Shown here: positions 1 to 6,364 of the stretch, one piece after another | Numbering within the stretch: the stretch's first letter is position 1 | Layout: the number at the start of each line of letters is the position of its first letter | Assembly: GCA_019420325.1 (NCBI GenBank) | Contig: JAHZHK010000048.1 | Coordinates: forward strand, 1 to 8,200 | DNA from: Coriobacteriaceae bacterium | Lineage (GTDB): Bacteria; Actinomycetota; Coriobacteriia; Coriobacteriales; UMGS124 | DNA: 8,200 nt | Reading direction: 5' to 3' | Made by a program: the position numbers and the translations under genes | The notes under the pieces: model-generated | Told to the model about the DNA's origin: nothing | The model's input: the letters and a program-made list of their open reading frames with translations, nothing else | Databases searched by the model: none

Positions 1-550
1 GCCCCGCCGATGGTGAAACCGCGCGGGGGCACGGCTTTGGCCCCGGGGTGGTGAGGCCTCACCACGGCCGGGGGATGGACAGGTCTAGCTGGGGGTTTGG
101 CGCGAAAAGCAGGCTGGAGGCCCCGGCGCCCGTTCTGAGGCGGAGAAAAAGCCCGGTGGGACTGAAACCGTTGCGGGTTGAGGCGCGTCTCGGGACGGCC
201 CCGTCTCACTTAGATCGCGTGTCAAATTGTGGTGTATGGGCAAGCCCGGCCCCCGCCGGGAATCGTCGTGCGCACGGCGCGGGCTTTCACCGGGCGAGGC
301 GGTCGCGTACTTGACGCGGGTCGGTATCGTGCGGGGGTTGCGTTGCTTGAAGCAGGACCGTGCCGGCAAGGTAGCCGCGTGCTCGACGTAAGTCTTTGCT
401 GGGCGGGTCGTCCGTGCGCGCCGCAGGTCCATACAGCCGTGCCTGAAGCTGTCACTTGGGCCCATGTTCCCCTGAATTCTACCGACGGGGATGTCTCTGC
501 CTCGGCTTTTGTCACACGCTTGGGCCGTCCTCAAAACGGGAGGTGCCTCT
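1..550. other. gene-free, GC-rich, hairpin-rich stretch
   Basis: I see no supportable gene here. Open frames exist on both strands but are arginine/proline/serine-rich, lack ribosome binding sites, and overlap one another as expected for GC-rich DNA without stops. I looked for tRNA, SRP RNA, RNase P RNA, tmRNA and rRNA signatures and recognised none. The stretch does contain a near-perfect palindrome (41-73) and several short hairpins such as those at 186-197 and 267-276. It also has a run of loosely similar short segments starting near 305, 340, 377, 412 and 437. It may be the leader of the regulator at 551 or the tail of a structured RNA, but neither is shown. Confidence 0.5.
41..73. repeat. 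extended palindrome, cruciform or operator-like
   Basis: Positions 48-65 are an 18-base perfect palindrome without a spacer (GTGGTGAGG followed by its complement). It is flanked by matching arms CCCCGG (41-46) and CCGGGG (68-73), separated from the core by one and two unpaired G residues. The symmetry suits a dimeric DNA-binding protein or a cruciform. There is no T-run on either side, so it is not an ordinary Rho-independent terminator. It lies about 480 bases upstream of the nearest supported start, which makes a role as that gene's operator uncertain. Confidence 0.6.
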
Positions 551-1018
551 ATGAACCAGACGGCTATCGGCAGTTGCATCGCAAGGAAGCGCAGGGAGCA
601 AAACCTGACGCAGGAGCAGCTGGCAGAGCAGCTCGGCATCTCAAACAAGACGGTTTCCAAGTGGGAGAACGGCAAGTGCATGCCGGATTACGGTATCATC
701 CAGGGGCTCTGTGACGCGCTCCATGTGACGCTCCCGGTGCTTATGGACGGCGAGGACGCGGCACAAGATAGCGTGCGGGTCTACGTTGATGAGCAGATTC
801 TCGACCTGCTGCGCCGCACGCAGGAGCTGGAGTGTCGGAAGGGCCTCTTCTACTGCCTCGTCCTCAACGTCTTTGGTATCGCCTGCGGCGCCATGTCCAG
901 GGTCACCGGCAGGCCGGATGTGCGGAATTTCGACTTTGACATCCTGATGGGTGTGCCCCCTGGAGGGACGTTGGCCGGTGTCTGGGTCGTTGGGAGGCAG
1001 ATACCCGGAAAGCATTGA
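551..1018 (+). CDS. XRE-family transcriptional regulator with C-terminal membrane segments
   Basis: This 155-residue protein has an N-terminal Cro/C1-type (HTH_3) DNA-binding domain at about residues 6-60. It includes the stretch NLTQEQLAEQLGISNKTVSK followed by WENGKCMPD, which is highly typical of the family. A linker (65-95) follows. Two hydrophobic stretches, about 97-118 and 130-148, probably anchor the C-terminus in the membrane. Small regulators of this build are common in Clostridia and Coriobacteriia; their ligands are mostly unknown. The ATG at 551 was chosen because GGGAGG (538-543) sits seven bases upstream and the HTH begins directly after it; the in-frame extension to 491 has no such site. 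The gene is monocistronic, ends at a hairpin terminator, and faces the broken small membrane gene on the other strand. Two prolines inside the second hydrophobic stretch are unusual. Confidence 0.9.
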   Translation: MNQTAIGSCIARKRREQNLTQEQLAEQLGISNKTVSKWENGKCMPDYGIIQGLCDALHVTLPVLMDGEDAAQDSVRVYVDEQILDLLRRTQELECRKGLFYCLVLNVFGIACGAMSRVTGRPDVRNFDFDILMGVPPGGTLAGVWVVGRQIPGKH

Positions 1019-1062
1019 ATTGCGGGGCTTCCCGGCAATCCGGCTTACTTGCGAGTTCTGCC

Positions 1063-1083
1063 AGCGGCACCTGCCGCTCTTTT
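1063..1083 (+). terminator. Rho-independent terminator of the XRE regulator
   Basis: A six-base-pair GC-rich stem (AGCGGC, loop ACCT, GCCGCT) is followed directly by CTTTT, 44 bases after the regulator's stop codon. The stem is short but perfect. It lies between two convergent genes and overlaps the stop codon region of the minus-strand gene. Confidence 0.6.
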
Positions 1084-1319
1084 AGGAGAGCTCGCGGCAG
1101 TCGGGCATGCCGATGACGGCAAGGCCAAGGGCAAGAGGCGTGAGGAAAAGCCCGATGAACCACAACCGGCCCTTGCCCCACGTGCATCCCTTTGCCACGG
1201 CCGGACGAGTCGACCATGGGTGCGATCCACAGGCACCAGGCCACGACGACACACGCGGCAAGCACGATGGAAACGACGAGGAAAACAGTCGAGGCGGTGG
1301 TGTCGGCATACATGGGCAT
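1082..1319 (-). pseudogene. small two-helix membrane protein, frameshifted
   Basis: The minus-strand ATG at 1319 has AGGAGA (1332-1327) seven bases upstream. It opens a frame whose first 36 residues contain a clear membrane helix (VFLVVSIVLAACVVVAWCLW) and then a polar Gly/Arg/Lys stretch. After about residue 44 this frame turns into arginine/histidine-rich nonsense. At the same point the neighbouring frame continues with GKGRLWFIGLFLTPLALGLA, a convincing second helix, and stops at 1084-1082. Joining the two by skipping one base near the CCCTTT tract (1188-1193) gives one continuous protein of about 78 residues with two membrane segments. Either the gene carries a one-base insertion or the sequence has an error there. 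I do not recognise a function; small two-helix proteins of this size are common hypothetical proteins in Coriobacteriia. A second start is possible at 1313. Confidence 0.6.
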
Positions 1320-1372
1320 GATAGGTCTCTCCTATTGACTGTTTGATGCCCGGCAATGCTGAGGCGCCCCGG

Positions 1373-1401
1373 AGTCTAGCGACCGCCTGTTGTGCTTACA
1401 A
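1373..1401 (-). promoter_or_regulatory. candidate sigma-70 promoter for the small membrane gene
   Basis: On the minus strand TTGTAA (1401-1396) and TAGACT (1378-1373) each match four of six bases of the -35 and -10 consensus and are spaced exactly 17 bases apart. Transcription would start near 1366 and leave a leader of roughly 47 bases before the start at 1319. No other pair this good was found in front of that gene. Confidence 0.4.
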
Positions 1402-1406
1402 GGTTG

Positions 1407-1495
1407 ACTTTGCGCGTTTGATTATGCCAACGGTGAGGCATCGTTGGTGCACGAAGATCCGTCATGTTTACAGTTGACCTGTACATGCTGTCTGC
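1407..1495. repeat. degenerate shared intergenic element, copy A
   Basis: Two blocks here match the stretch at 6626-6754 in the same order and orientation. Block 1 (1407-1431) matches 6626-6650 at 19 of 25 bases, and all six differences are transitions. Block 2 (1461-1489) matches 6719-6747 at 22 of 29 bases, with six transitions and one transversion. After a one-base gap there is a further six-base match, GTCTGC. Block 2 contains an imperfect inverted repeat, CATGTTTACAG and CTGTACATG around five bases. On the minus strand the blocks also read as a 36-residue open frame (1486-1376) that aligns in frame with its counterpart in copy B, but there is no ribosome binding site. Confidence 0.5.
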
Positions 1496-1870
1496 TCGGG
1501 TTTGACTAAGGCGAGAAATGCAGATTGAGGGCCTCTGGTGTTACCTTTTTGACATGTTCGGGGGAGCGATGCCCCATCGCTTCGTTGGCAAGATTGCAGA
1601 ACTCATGGCTGTCAAACGTTTCTTGTCATTTCAGACCAGCCCGTCTGGCTATTGGGTTTCTTAGTCCTTGGCTCATTTTGTTGCGTGCCCACTTTTATTT
1701 ATCGCGAGAGCGGGATATTCACTCAGCCGTTGGGGACGTTGAAGTATTGTGAAAGACTGAGGTTTTAGGGTGCCTTTTGGCCATTGGGCGGCCACCACGA
1801 TGGTGTTGGTCGCCGGTCAGAGGGGCGTTGGTCAACGATGTCGCACAATGGATTGTTTGGGGGCGCGTTC

Positions 1871-3349
1871 ATGGCAATGAAGGAAGACATTGCGGCACAT
1901 GGGGAGAACCCATTCTGCCTGCAGGGCGGACTCGCGGCCGTGCTCGTCGCGGGCTTTGCCTTGGGGAGGACGGGGGCGATCTATGAGTCGACCACGCTCA
2001 TACTGGACTCCTTCGAGCTACTCGCCGCCACCAAACTTGTGAAGGCGGGGGTCTTTGTTGCCCTCGCCCTGCTCTTCTTTTATGGTGGCAAGAGTGAGGG
2101 GCGAAGCAAAGACAGGACGGGTACGCTGCTCGTCATGACCCTTGTCGCGTTCGCCGTCTATGGTGCGATCTTTCTCTCCGGTAACCTTGCCGGCGTGACG
2201 AGCTTCGGTTTCCAGATTCTTGGCCTGGTCATGGAGGGTGCGAGCGAGGCAATAGGCATCTATCTTTACGCCACTATGATGGCGCAGATGAACCGCGGCC
2301 CCGAGCTCATGCTGCTGGGTTTTGCTGCGACGAACGGTATCAGCGCCGTCCTCTCCACGCTCTCGCCGGTGCCCAATGCCTACCTGCTCTTGGCGTTTCA
2401 GGTTGTCGGGCTGCTTGCCCTCGCGTTTACGATGCGGTATCTGGAGCCTGCCTCCGGTGCTATGCCCATGGCCGCGGCCGGGCGCCTTCCGGGTGAGACG
2501 GAAAGCGCCGGGTTATTCGCGTTCGTGGCCGCCTGCCTGTTCGTCAATGCGGTGGCGGGTTTCTACATCTCGATTCCCTCTGTTGGTGGAACCCCTCTGA
2601 GCGGGGCCGAGAAGAGCATCATCGGGGTCCTGCTCTTTCTGGGTGATCTTGCCGTGTACGCCGTCTTCCGCCTGTGCCCGGATCTTTCCCTGCGACTTGA
2701 GTTCCTTTTTCTGCCGCTTGCGCTCTGCCTGGCCGGCCTCCTGCTCATGCCTTTGAGCGGCGAGGCAGTGGGCACCCGAATCGGCATCGTGGTCGTCAGG
2801 GTGGGTCGAGACCTGTTCGAGGTGTGCTCGTGGGTCTGGGCCTTGAACCTCGTAAGGCGCGATCCCGGTAGGGGACGACCTTTGCTGTGCCTGGTGATGG
2901 CCGTCAGCTCGTTTTATTTTGGCGCGCTCATTGCCAAGGGGGTGGAGGGCGCCATAGCCACCTCCGAGCTTGCCTTTGCGCGTGTGAACGTTGCTGTGGC
3001 GGCCATCCTGGCACTATGCGTGGCGTTGATCGGTGCTGCATGCCAGGGTAAAGGCACTGGGAATACGAAGGCGGGCGGGCAAAACTGCGCGGACGACGGC
3101 ATGGGAGCCCGCCTCGCCGACTTCGACCGGCATGTCATTGCGATGGCACGCGAGCTGTCCCTGGACGAGCGTGAGAGCGCCGTGCTCGTCGACGCGATTC
3201 ACGGTTTCAGTGGGGAGGCGATAGGGGCCCGTCTGGGTTATTCGCGCGATGCAGTGAAGTTCTCCCTTGCGAAGATCTACGCCAAGGCAGGCGTCTCGAA
3301 CAAGCAGGAGCTTGTTGAGAAGATTGAGACATGGGAGCTCCGCGAATAG
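1871..3349 (+). CDS. membrane-bound LuxR-type transcriptional regulator (about 12 membrane segments)
   Basis: The first 400 or so residues form about twelve hydrophobic segments separated by short polar loops. After a polar linker rich in Gly, Lys and Asp, a GerE/LuxR-type helix-turn-helix fills about residues 429-492, beginning LSLDERESAVL. The fold implies a membrane sensor whose cytoplasmic tail binds DNA; ligands of this Coriobacteriia family are largely unknown. The recognition region reads YSRDAVKFSLAKIYAKAGV, clearly more diverged than the usual SxxTVKxHxxxIYxKLxV. The flavin reductase begins 181 bases downstream on the same strand, so it is the likely target (inference from a recurring regulator-reductase layout). 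The start is uncertain. ATG 1871 follows GGGGG (1859-1863) with seven bases between; ATG 1877 and ATG 1838 are also in frame, the latter with GAGGGG twelve or more bases away. From 1871 the product is 492 residues. Confidence 0.88.
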   Translation: MAMKEDIAAHGENPFCLQGGLAAVLVAGFALGRTGAIYESTTLILDSFELLAATKLVKAGVFVALALLFFYGGKSEGRSKDRTGTLLVMTLVAFAVYGAIFLSGNLAGVTSFGFQILGLVMEGASEAIGIYLYATMMAQMNRGPELMLLGFAATNGISAVLSTLSPVPNAYLLLAFQVVGLLALAFTMRYLEPASGAMPMAAAGRLPGETESAGLFAFVAACLFVNAVAGFYISIPSVGGTPLSGAEKSIIGVLLFLGDLAVYAVFRLCPDLSLRLEFLFLPLALCLAGLLLMPLSGEAVGTRIGIVVVRVGRDLFEVCSWVWALNLVRRDPGRGRPLLCLVMAVSSFYFGALIAKGVEGAIATSELAFARVNVAVAAILALCVALIGAACQGKGTGNTKAGGQNCADDGMGARLADFDRHVIAMARELSLDERESAVLVDAIHGFSGEAIGARLGYSRDAVKFSLAKIYAKAGVSNKQELVEKIETWELRE

Positions 3350-3495
3350 TTCCAATCGGCCTTTTTCGAGGTCACGGGTGTCAAGCCCAAACTGGTGGCC
3401 CTGTTTGGGGAGCGAGACCGCCTGTATGGGTTTGTGGCACCTGCCGTCGTTGCGTAGGTTTAATGCCAACGGGAGCAGCCGTCGGAGGCTCGCGG

Positions 3496-3515
3496 CGACA
3501 GTGTGTCGGAACACT
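3496..3515 (+). promoter_or_regulatory. two mutually exclusive short hairpins before the reductase ribosome binding site
   Basis: CGACA (3496-3500) pairs with TGTCG (3504-3508). An alternative pairing joins AGTGT (3500-3504) with ACACT (3511-3515). They share bases, so only one can form at a time, and the second ends three bases before AAAGGGG. Stems of five pairs are weak. They could also be half-sites for a DNA-binding protein. I list them as visible symmetry, not as a shown switch. Confidence 0.25.
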
Positions 3516-3530
3516 CGAAAGGGGAACGAA

Positions 3531-5402
3531 ATGGAAATCACGCGCAGAAGGTTCGTCGAGGGCGTGGCATTGGGCGCGGCTGGGATCGCATCCTGCGGAT
3601 GCGTTGCGGCTCCGGCCGTAGCCGAGGAGGCAGCTGGCACCAAGGTGCCTGCAGGCGAGTTCAAGGCGGGCACTTACATCGGAAGTGCTCAGGGCAACAC
3701 CGGCATGGTGTACGTCGAGGTTGTTCTTTCCGAGGGCCCCACCATTGAGAGCTTGAAGATTGTGGGGAATAGCGAGACTGACCACATCATCCATGAGGTG
3801 GAGAAGGCTCTTCCCGACCGCATCGTCGCGGCTCAGAGCACGGATGTCAACGTCGTCGCCGGAGCGACCATCTCGAGTTTCGCCGTCATCAACGCGGTCG
3901 AGGACGCCTTGGAGCAGGCGGGGGTCGACCCGTCCTCCATGGTTGCGCCCGAAAAGGAGGCCGGGGCCGACCAGACGCTCACGTGCCAGGTTCTAGTAAT
4001 CGGATCGGGCCCTGCCGGGCTCCTGAGCGCGGTGACCCTCAAGAGCAGGGGAGCGGACGTGCTGCTTGTCGACCAGCTCGACATGATTGGCGGCACCGGC
4101 CGCTTCTCGGCAGGGCGCATGTTCGGCACGATGGAGGCCTCGGAGCAGGAGCGTGTGCGTGATGCGTTCCTCGAGCAGACCACGACCGGTCAGCGTCCCT
4201 ACGACGAGGCCTTGTTCCCCAACCAGGACAAGGTCGAGCGCTACATTACCTCGGGCACGGAGATGTTCGATTTCCTCAAGGACACCTGTGGGATCGAGCT
4301 CGAGTACTACGCCCCCAAGGACGGCTGGGGCAACGAGAACACCAAGGTTCAGGTCGGCGCCAACGAGCACTCCGAGGTGACCTCCACCATGGGATACCAG
4401 CTCACGGAGTCGCTCTTCGACGTGTACAAGTCGATGGGCGGAGAGTCCCTGCTGGGGACGAAAGTCACCTCCCTCACCGTAGGCGACGACGGCTCTGTCA
4501 CGGGGGCCATTGCACAGGCCGAGGATGGAAGCGAGATCACCATCGTCGCTGACCGAGTGGTGGTCTGCACGGGATCGGCCGGAGCAAGCATCGAAGTGCA
4601 GGCCAAGTACTGCCCGGATCGCGCCGACGGTGAGCCGCGCACTATCTGCCGCGGTGCGGACGGCTCGGGCATCGAGATGATGGTCGCCGCCGGCGCTCAG
4701 GTGATTCCTGACTGGGTGAACAGCACCGCGCAGTACTCCACGCACCCCGAGCTCGCCTGCACGGACGCCGGCCAGGCCAACGGCTCGAGCTTCGCGCTGT
4801 CGAACAAAATCGCCAACAAGACCTCCCTCCTGGTCAACGCCGAGGGCTCGCGCCTCGGTGATGAGTCGAATGCCTTCGTCACGCTCCTGTTCTACAAGGC
4901 CGGGGTCGTTGACTGTGCCTATGCGATTCTCGATGTTGAGGCTGCCGTTTCGAGGGGCTTGGTGTCCGAGGTCGAGCAGGGTGTCGTCAGCCAGCCCGAA
5001 TACTTCTTCAAGGCCGGCTCCATCGAGGGGCTTGCCGAGGCGTCCGGTATGGACCCGAGCGCTTTGGCGGCAACGGTCGAGCGTTACAACGAGCTGTGCG
5101 ACAAGGGTGAGGACGTCGACTTCGGCAAGGCCCCGGAGAACCTGCTCTCAATCGTGACGGCGCCCTTCTACATGGTGCGCGAGGTCCTGGTCAACCGTGA
5201 CATAGCCGGCGGCGTATACACCGACCTTGACCGCAGGGTCCTCGACGCGGAAGGGAACCCCATCGGCGGCCTGTATGCGGCCGGCTTCTGCTCCTCCCGC
5301 GACCTCTACGGCAACGGCATCCCCGGTGCAGGAAGCGTCGGCATGGCCGCGGTGAGCGGATATGTCGCCGGCAACGCCATCGCCGACGAGCTGGGGGTGT
5401 AG
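3531..5402 (+). CDS. Tat-exported FMN- and FAD-binding reductase, fumarate-reductase-like
   Basis: This 623-residue flavoprotein starts with a Tat signal (T-R-R-R-F at residues 4-8, then a hydrophobic stretch). It can be read as cleaved after A-V-A (29-31) or as a lipoprotein at Cys22 (I-A-S-C). An FMN-binding domain (about 46-128) carries VAGATISS, whose Thr113 is the expected site of covalent FMN attachment by ApbE. The FAD domain (about 152-615) has the dinucleotide motif VIGSGPAGLLSA, the GGTGRFSAGRMFG segment, and EGSRLGDES, where Arg441 aligns with the catalytic acid Arg of soluble fumarate reductases. The C-terminal segment around 586-606 (SSRDLYGNGIPGAGS) lacks the family's HGxNRxGG-type substrate motif, so fumarate is doubtful. 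There is no CxxCH haem motif. The ATG at 3531 follows AAAGGGG (3518-3524) with six bases between. It probably reduces an organic electron acceptor outside the membrane; the acceptor is unknown. Confidence 0.9.
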   Translation: MEITRRRFVEGVALGAAGIASCGCVAAPAVAEEAAGTKVPAGEFKAGTYIGSAQGNTGMVYVEVVLSEGPTIESLKIVGNSETDHIIHEVEKALPDRIVAAQSTDVNVVAGATISSFAVINAVEDALEQAGVDPSSMVAPEKEAGADQTLTCQVLVIGSGPAGLLSAVTLKSRGADVLLVDQLDMIGGTGRFSAGRMFGTMEASEQERVRDAFLEQTTTGQRPYDEALFPNQDKVERYITSGTEMFDFLKDTCGIELEYYAPKDGWGNENTKVQVGANEHSEVTSTMGYQLTESLFDVYKSMGGESLLGTKVTSLTVGDDGSVTGAIAQAEDGSEITIVADRVVVCTGSAGASIEVQAKYCPDRADGEPRTICRGADGSGIEMMVAAGAQVIPDWVNSTAQYSTHPELACTDAGQANGSSFALSNKIANKTSLLVNAEGSRLGDESNAFVTLLFYKAGVVDCAYAILDVEAAVSRGLVSEVEQGVVSQPEYFFKAGSIEGLAEASGMDPSALAATVERYNELCDKGEDVDFGKAPENLLSIVTAPFYMVREVLVNRDIAGGVYTDLDRRVLDAEGNPIGGLYAAGFCSSRDLYGNGIPGAGSVGMAAVSGYVAGNAIADELGV

Positions 5403-5451
5403 GGACTCGGTAGACGGGCAGCATGAAGGTCGAATCTTCTGACGCATAAAG

Positions 5452-5497
5452 GCCTGCGTTCCGAACTCGGTTTCAAGAACCGAGCCGGGACGCAGGC
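5452..5497. terminator. large two-part hairpin between convergent genes, probable bidirectional terminator
   Basis: An outer stem of eleven pairs (5452-5462 with 5487-5497, one G-T pair) encloses a perfect seven-pair inner stem (CTCGGTT 5466-5472 with AACCGAG 5478-5484) with a TCAAG loop. Short A and T runs flank it on both sides (AAA before, TT after, CCTTTA when read on the minus strand), but neither T-run is strong. It lies 49 bases past the reductase stop and 63 bases past the hydrolase stop, so termination in both directions is the simplest reading. A dispersed repeat of REP type is an alternative. Confidence 0.65.
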
Positions 5498-5560
5498 TTG
5501 CTGCTCTATGGTGCGGTTATTTCCGCGCTGCCTTGCGCCTGCTTTGACTCCCCGCTTCTC

Positions 5561-6364
5561 TTACCCCTGCCTGAGCGCCGTGTACTCCTCGCAGGTCATG
5601 ATGGCGGTGTGGGTGGGCGAGGCGAACTCCATCATGGCTGTGGCCATGTTCTCGTACTCCTCCGAGGAGCCTGAGCAGGCGTCGGTCAGGTAGACGACGG
5701 GCGTCCCCGTGTCGATGGCGTCGATGGCCGTGGCGAGCACGCAGCACTCGCTCATGACGCCCGTGATGACGATGCGGCCGGCGCGCGCCATGAGGGACTT
5801 GAAGTCGGGGTTGCCGAACGAGGAGTAGGTGGACTTGGAGTAGAGCGGGTACGTTTCGGTGTACGGCTTCAGCGCGTCGACTATCTCGTTGAGCCAGGCG
5901 TCCGCGTTCACCTCGGCGTTCACCTCGTTGTAGGTCGCCCAGGTGCCCACGGGGTTCTCCGGGGCCAGGTACTCGGTGAAGACGACGTTGTCGCAGACGC
6001 CCCCGTCGATGAGGGCGGCGATGTTCTCCGCGCACGCGCTCGTCTTGGTGCAGGCCCAGCACTGGTCCTCCAGGTAGGCGTTCTGCATGTCCACGACCAC
6101 CAGGACGTCGCCCAGGGTGCCGTCCGCGGCGAGGGTGAGGCCCTCGGGCAGGGTGAAGCCGGTCGCCGTCGGGAGGGCGGGGGAGGCCTCCTCGGCCTGG
6201 GCGGTGCCGGCGAGGGGGTTGGAGTCAAGCGCGAGGCCGGCGCTCGCGGCGAGCGCGGCCCCCGCCAGGCAGCCGACGGCTGCCCTGCGCGTCATAGCTG
6301 GTTGCTGTTCCGCGGTGCTGGTGAACGCGTCGCCGGCCGTGTGGTGGGTGGCATTTTCAAACAT
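5561..6364 (-). CDS. Tat-exported isochorismatase-like cysteine hydrolase
   Basis: This 267-residue protein has a Tat signal: a long polar lead, the pair Arg26-Arg27 in MTRRAAVG, a hydrophobic Ala/Gly/Leu stretch, and an A-Q-A cleavage site at 55-57. The mature part is a full isochorismatase-like domain. Asp92 in VVVDMQNAYL, Lys177 in YSKSTYSSF, and Cys208 in TGVMSECCVLATA match the family's catalytic Asp-Lys-Cys. The zinc-binding D-x-H seen in nicotinamidases is not visible; that segment reads FTEYLAPENPVGTW. Members hydrolyse C-N or ether bonds in small molecules and are normally cytoplasmic. A cysteine cluster (C102, C105, C111) and adjacent C207-C208 are distinctive. ATG 6364 was chosen because AAGGGAG (6377-6371) precedes it by six bases; that site lies inside the longer frame starting at 6385. 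GC content is very high (43 of 60 bases in 6001-6060). It converges on the reductase. The substrate is unknown. Confidence 0.87.
   Translation of the reverse strand: MFENATHHTAGDAFTSTAEQQPAMTRRAAVGCLAGAALAASAGLALDSNPLAGTAQAEEASPALPTATGFTLPEGLTLAADGTLGDVLVVVDMQNAYLEDQCWACTKTSACAENIAALIDGGVCDNVVFTEYLAPENPVGTWATYNEVNAEVNADAWLNEIVDALKPYTETYPLYSKSTYSSFGNPDFKSLMARAGRIVITGVMSECCVLATAIDAIDTGTPVVYLTDACSGSSEEYENMATAMMEFASPTHTAIMTCEEYTALRQG

Larger units (their letters stand above)
1320..1870. other. long intergenic stretch between divergent genes
   Basis: This 551-base gap separates the minus-strand small membrane gene from the plus-strand LuxR-type regulator. It is visibly richer in A and T than the genes around it. 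It holds the candidate minus-strand promoter, copy A of a degenerate shared element (1407-1495), and an imperfect inverted repeat within that element. A perfect TTGACA hexamer occurs at 1549-1554, but no matching -10 element lies at the right distance, so I do not call a promoter for the regulator. I see no gene here; the open frame from 1525 starts with TTG and has no family-like features. Confidence 0.5.

Noticed and set aside
340..400. Resemblance to a 23S rRNA segment (AAGGTAGC and GTAAGT)
   Set aside because: Only short words match; the flanking sequence does not follow 23S rRNA on either side.
160..450. Degenerate CRISPR array
   Set aside because: The recurring segments differ at many positions, the spacing varies from 25 to 37 bases, and no cas gene is visible.
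85..681. 198-codon minus-strand open frame across the left gap and the XRE gene
   Set aside because: It overlaps the well-supported XRE gene in antisense, has no ribosome binding site, and is rich in Arg, Pro and Ser as expected for stop-poor GC-rich DNA.
1525..1752. 75-codon plus-strand open frame
   Set aside because: It would start with TTG without a ribosome binding site, and its translation shows no domain or consistent hydrophobic pattern.
3370..3400. Terminator after the first LuxR regulator
   Set aside because: GGTCAC and GTGGCC can pair around a loop, but with a wobble pair and no T-run; too weak to call.
5561..6364. Calling the hydrolase a nicotinamidase (pncA)
   Set aside because: The zinc-binding D-x-H motif is not visible and the protein carries an export signal; only superfamily membership is supported.
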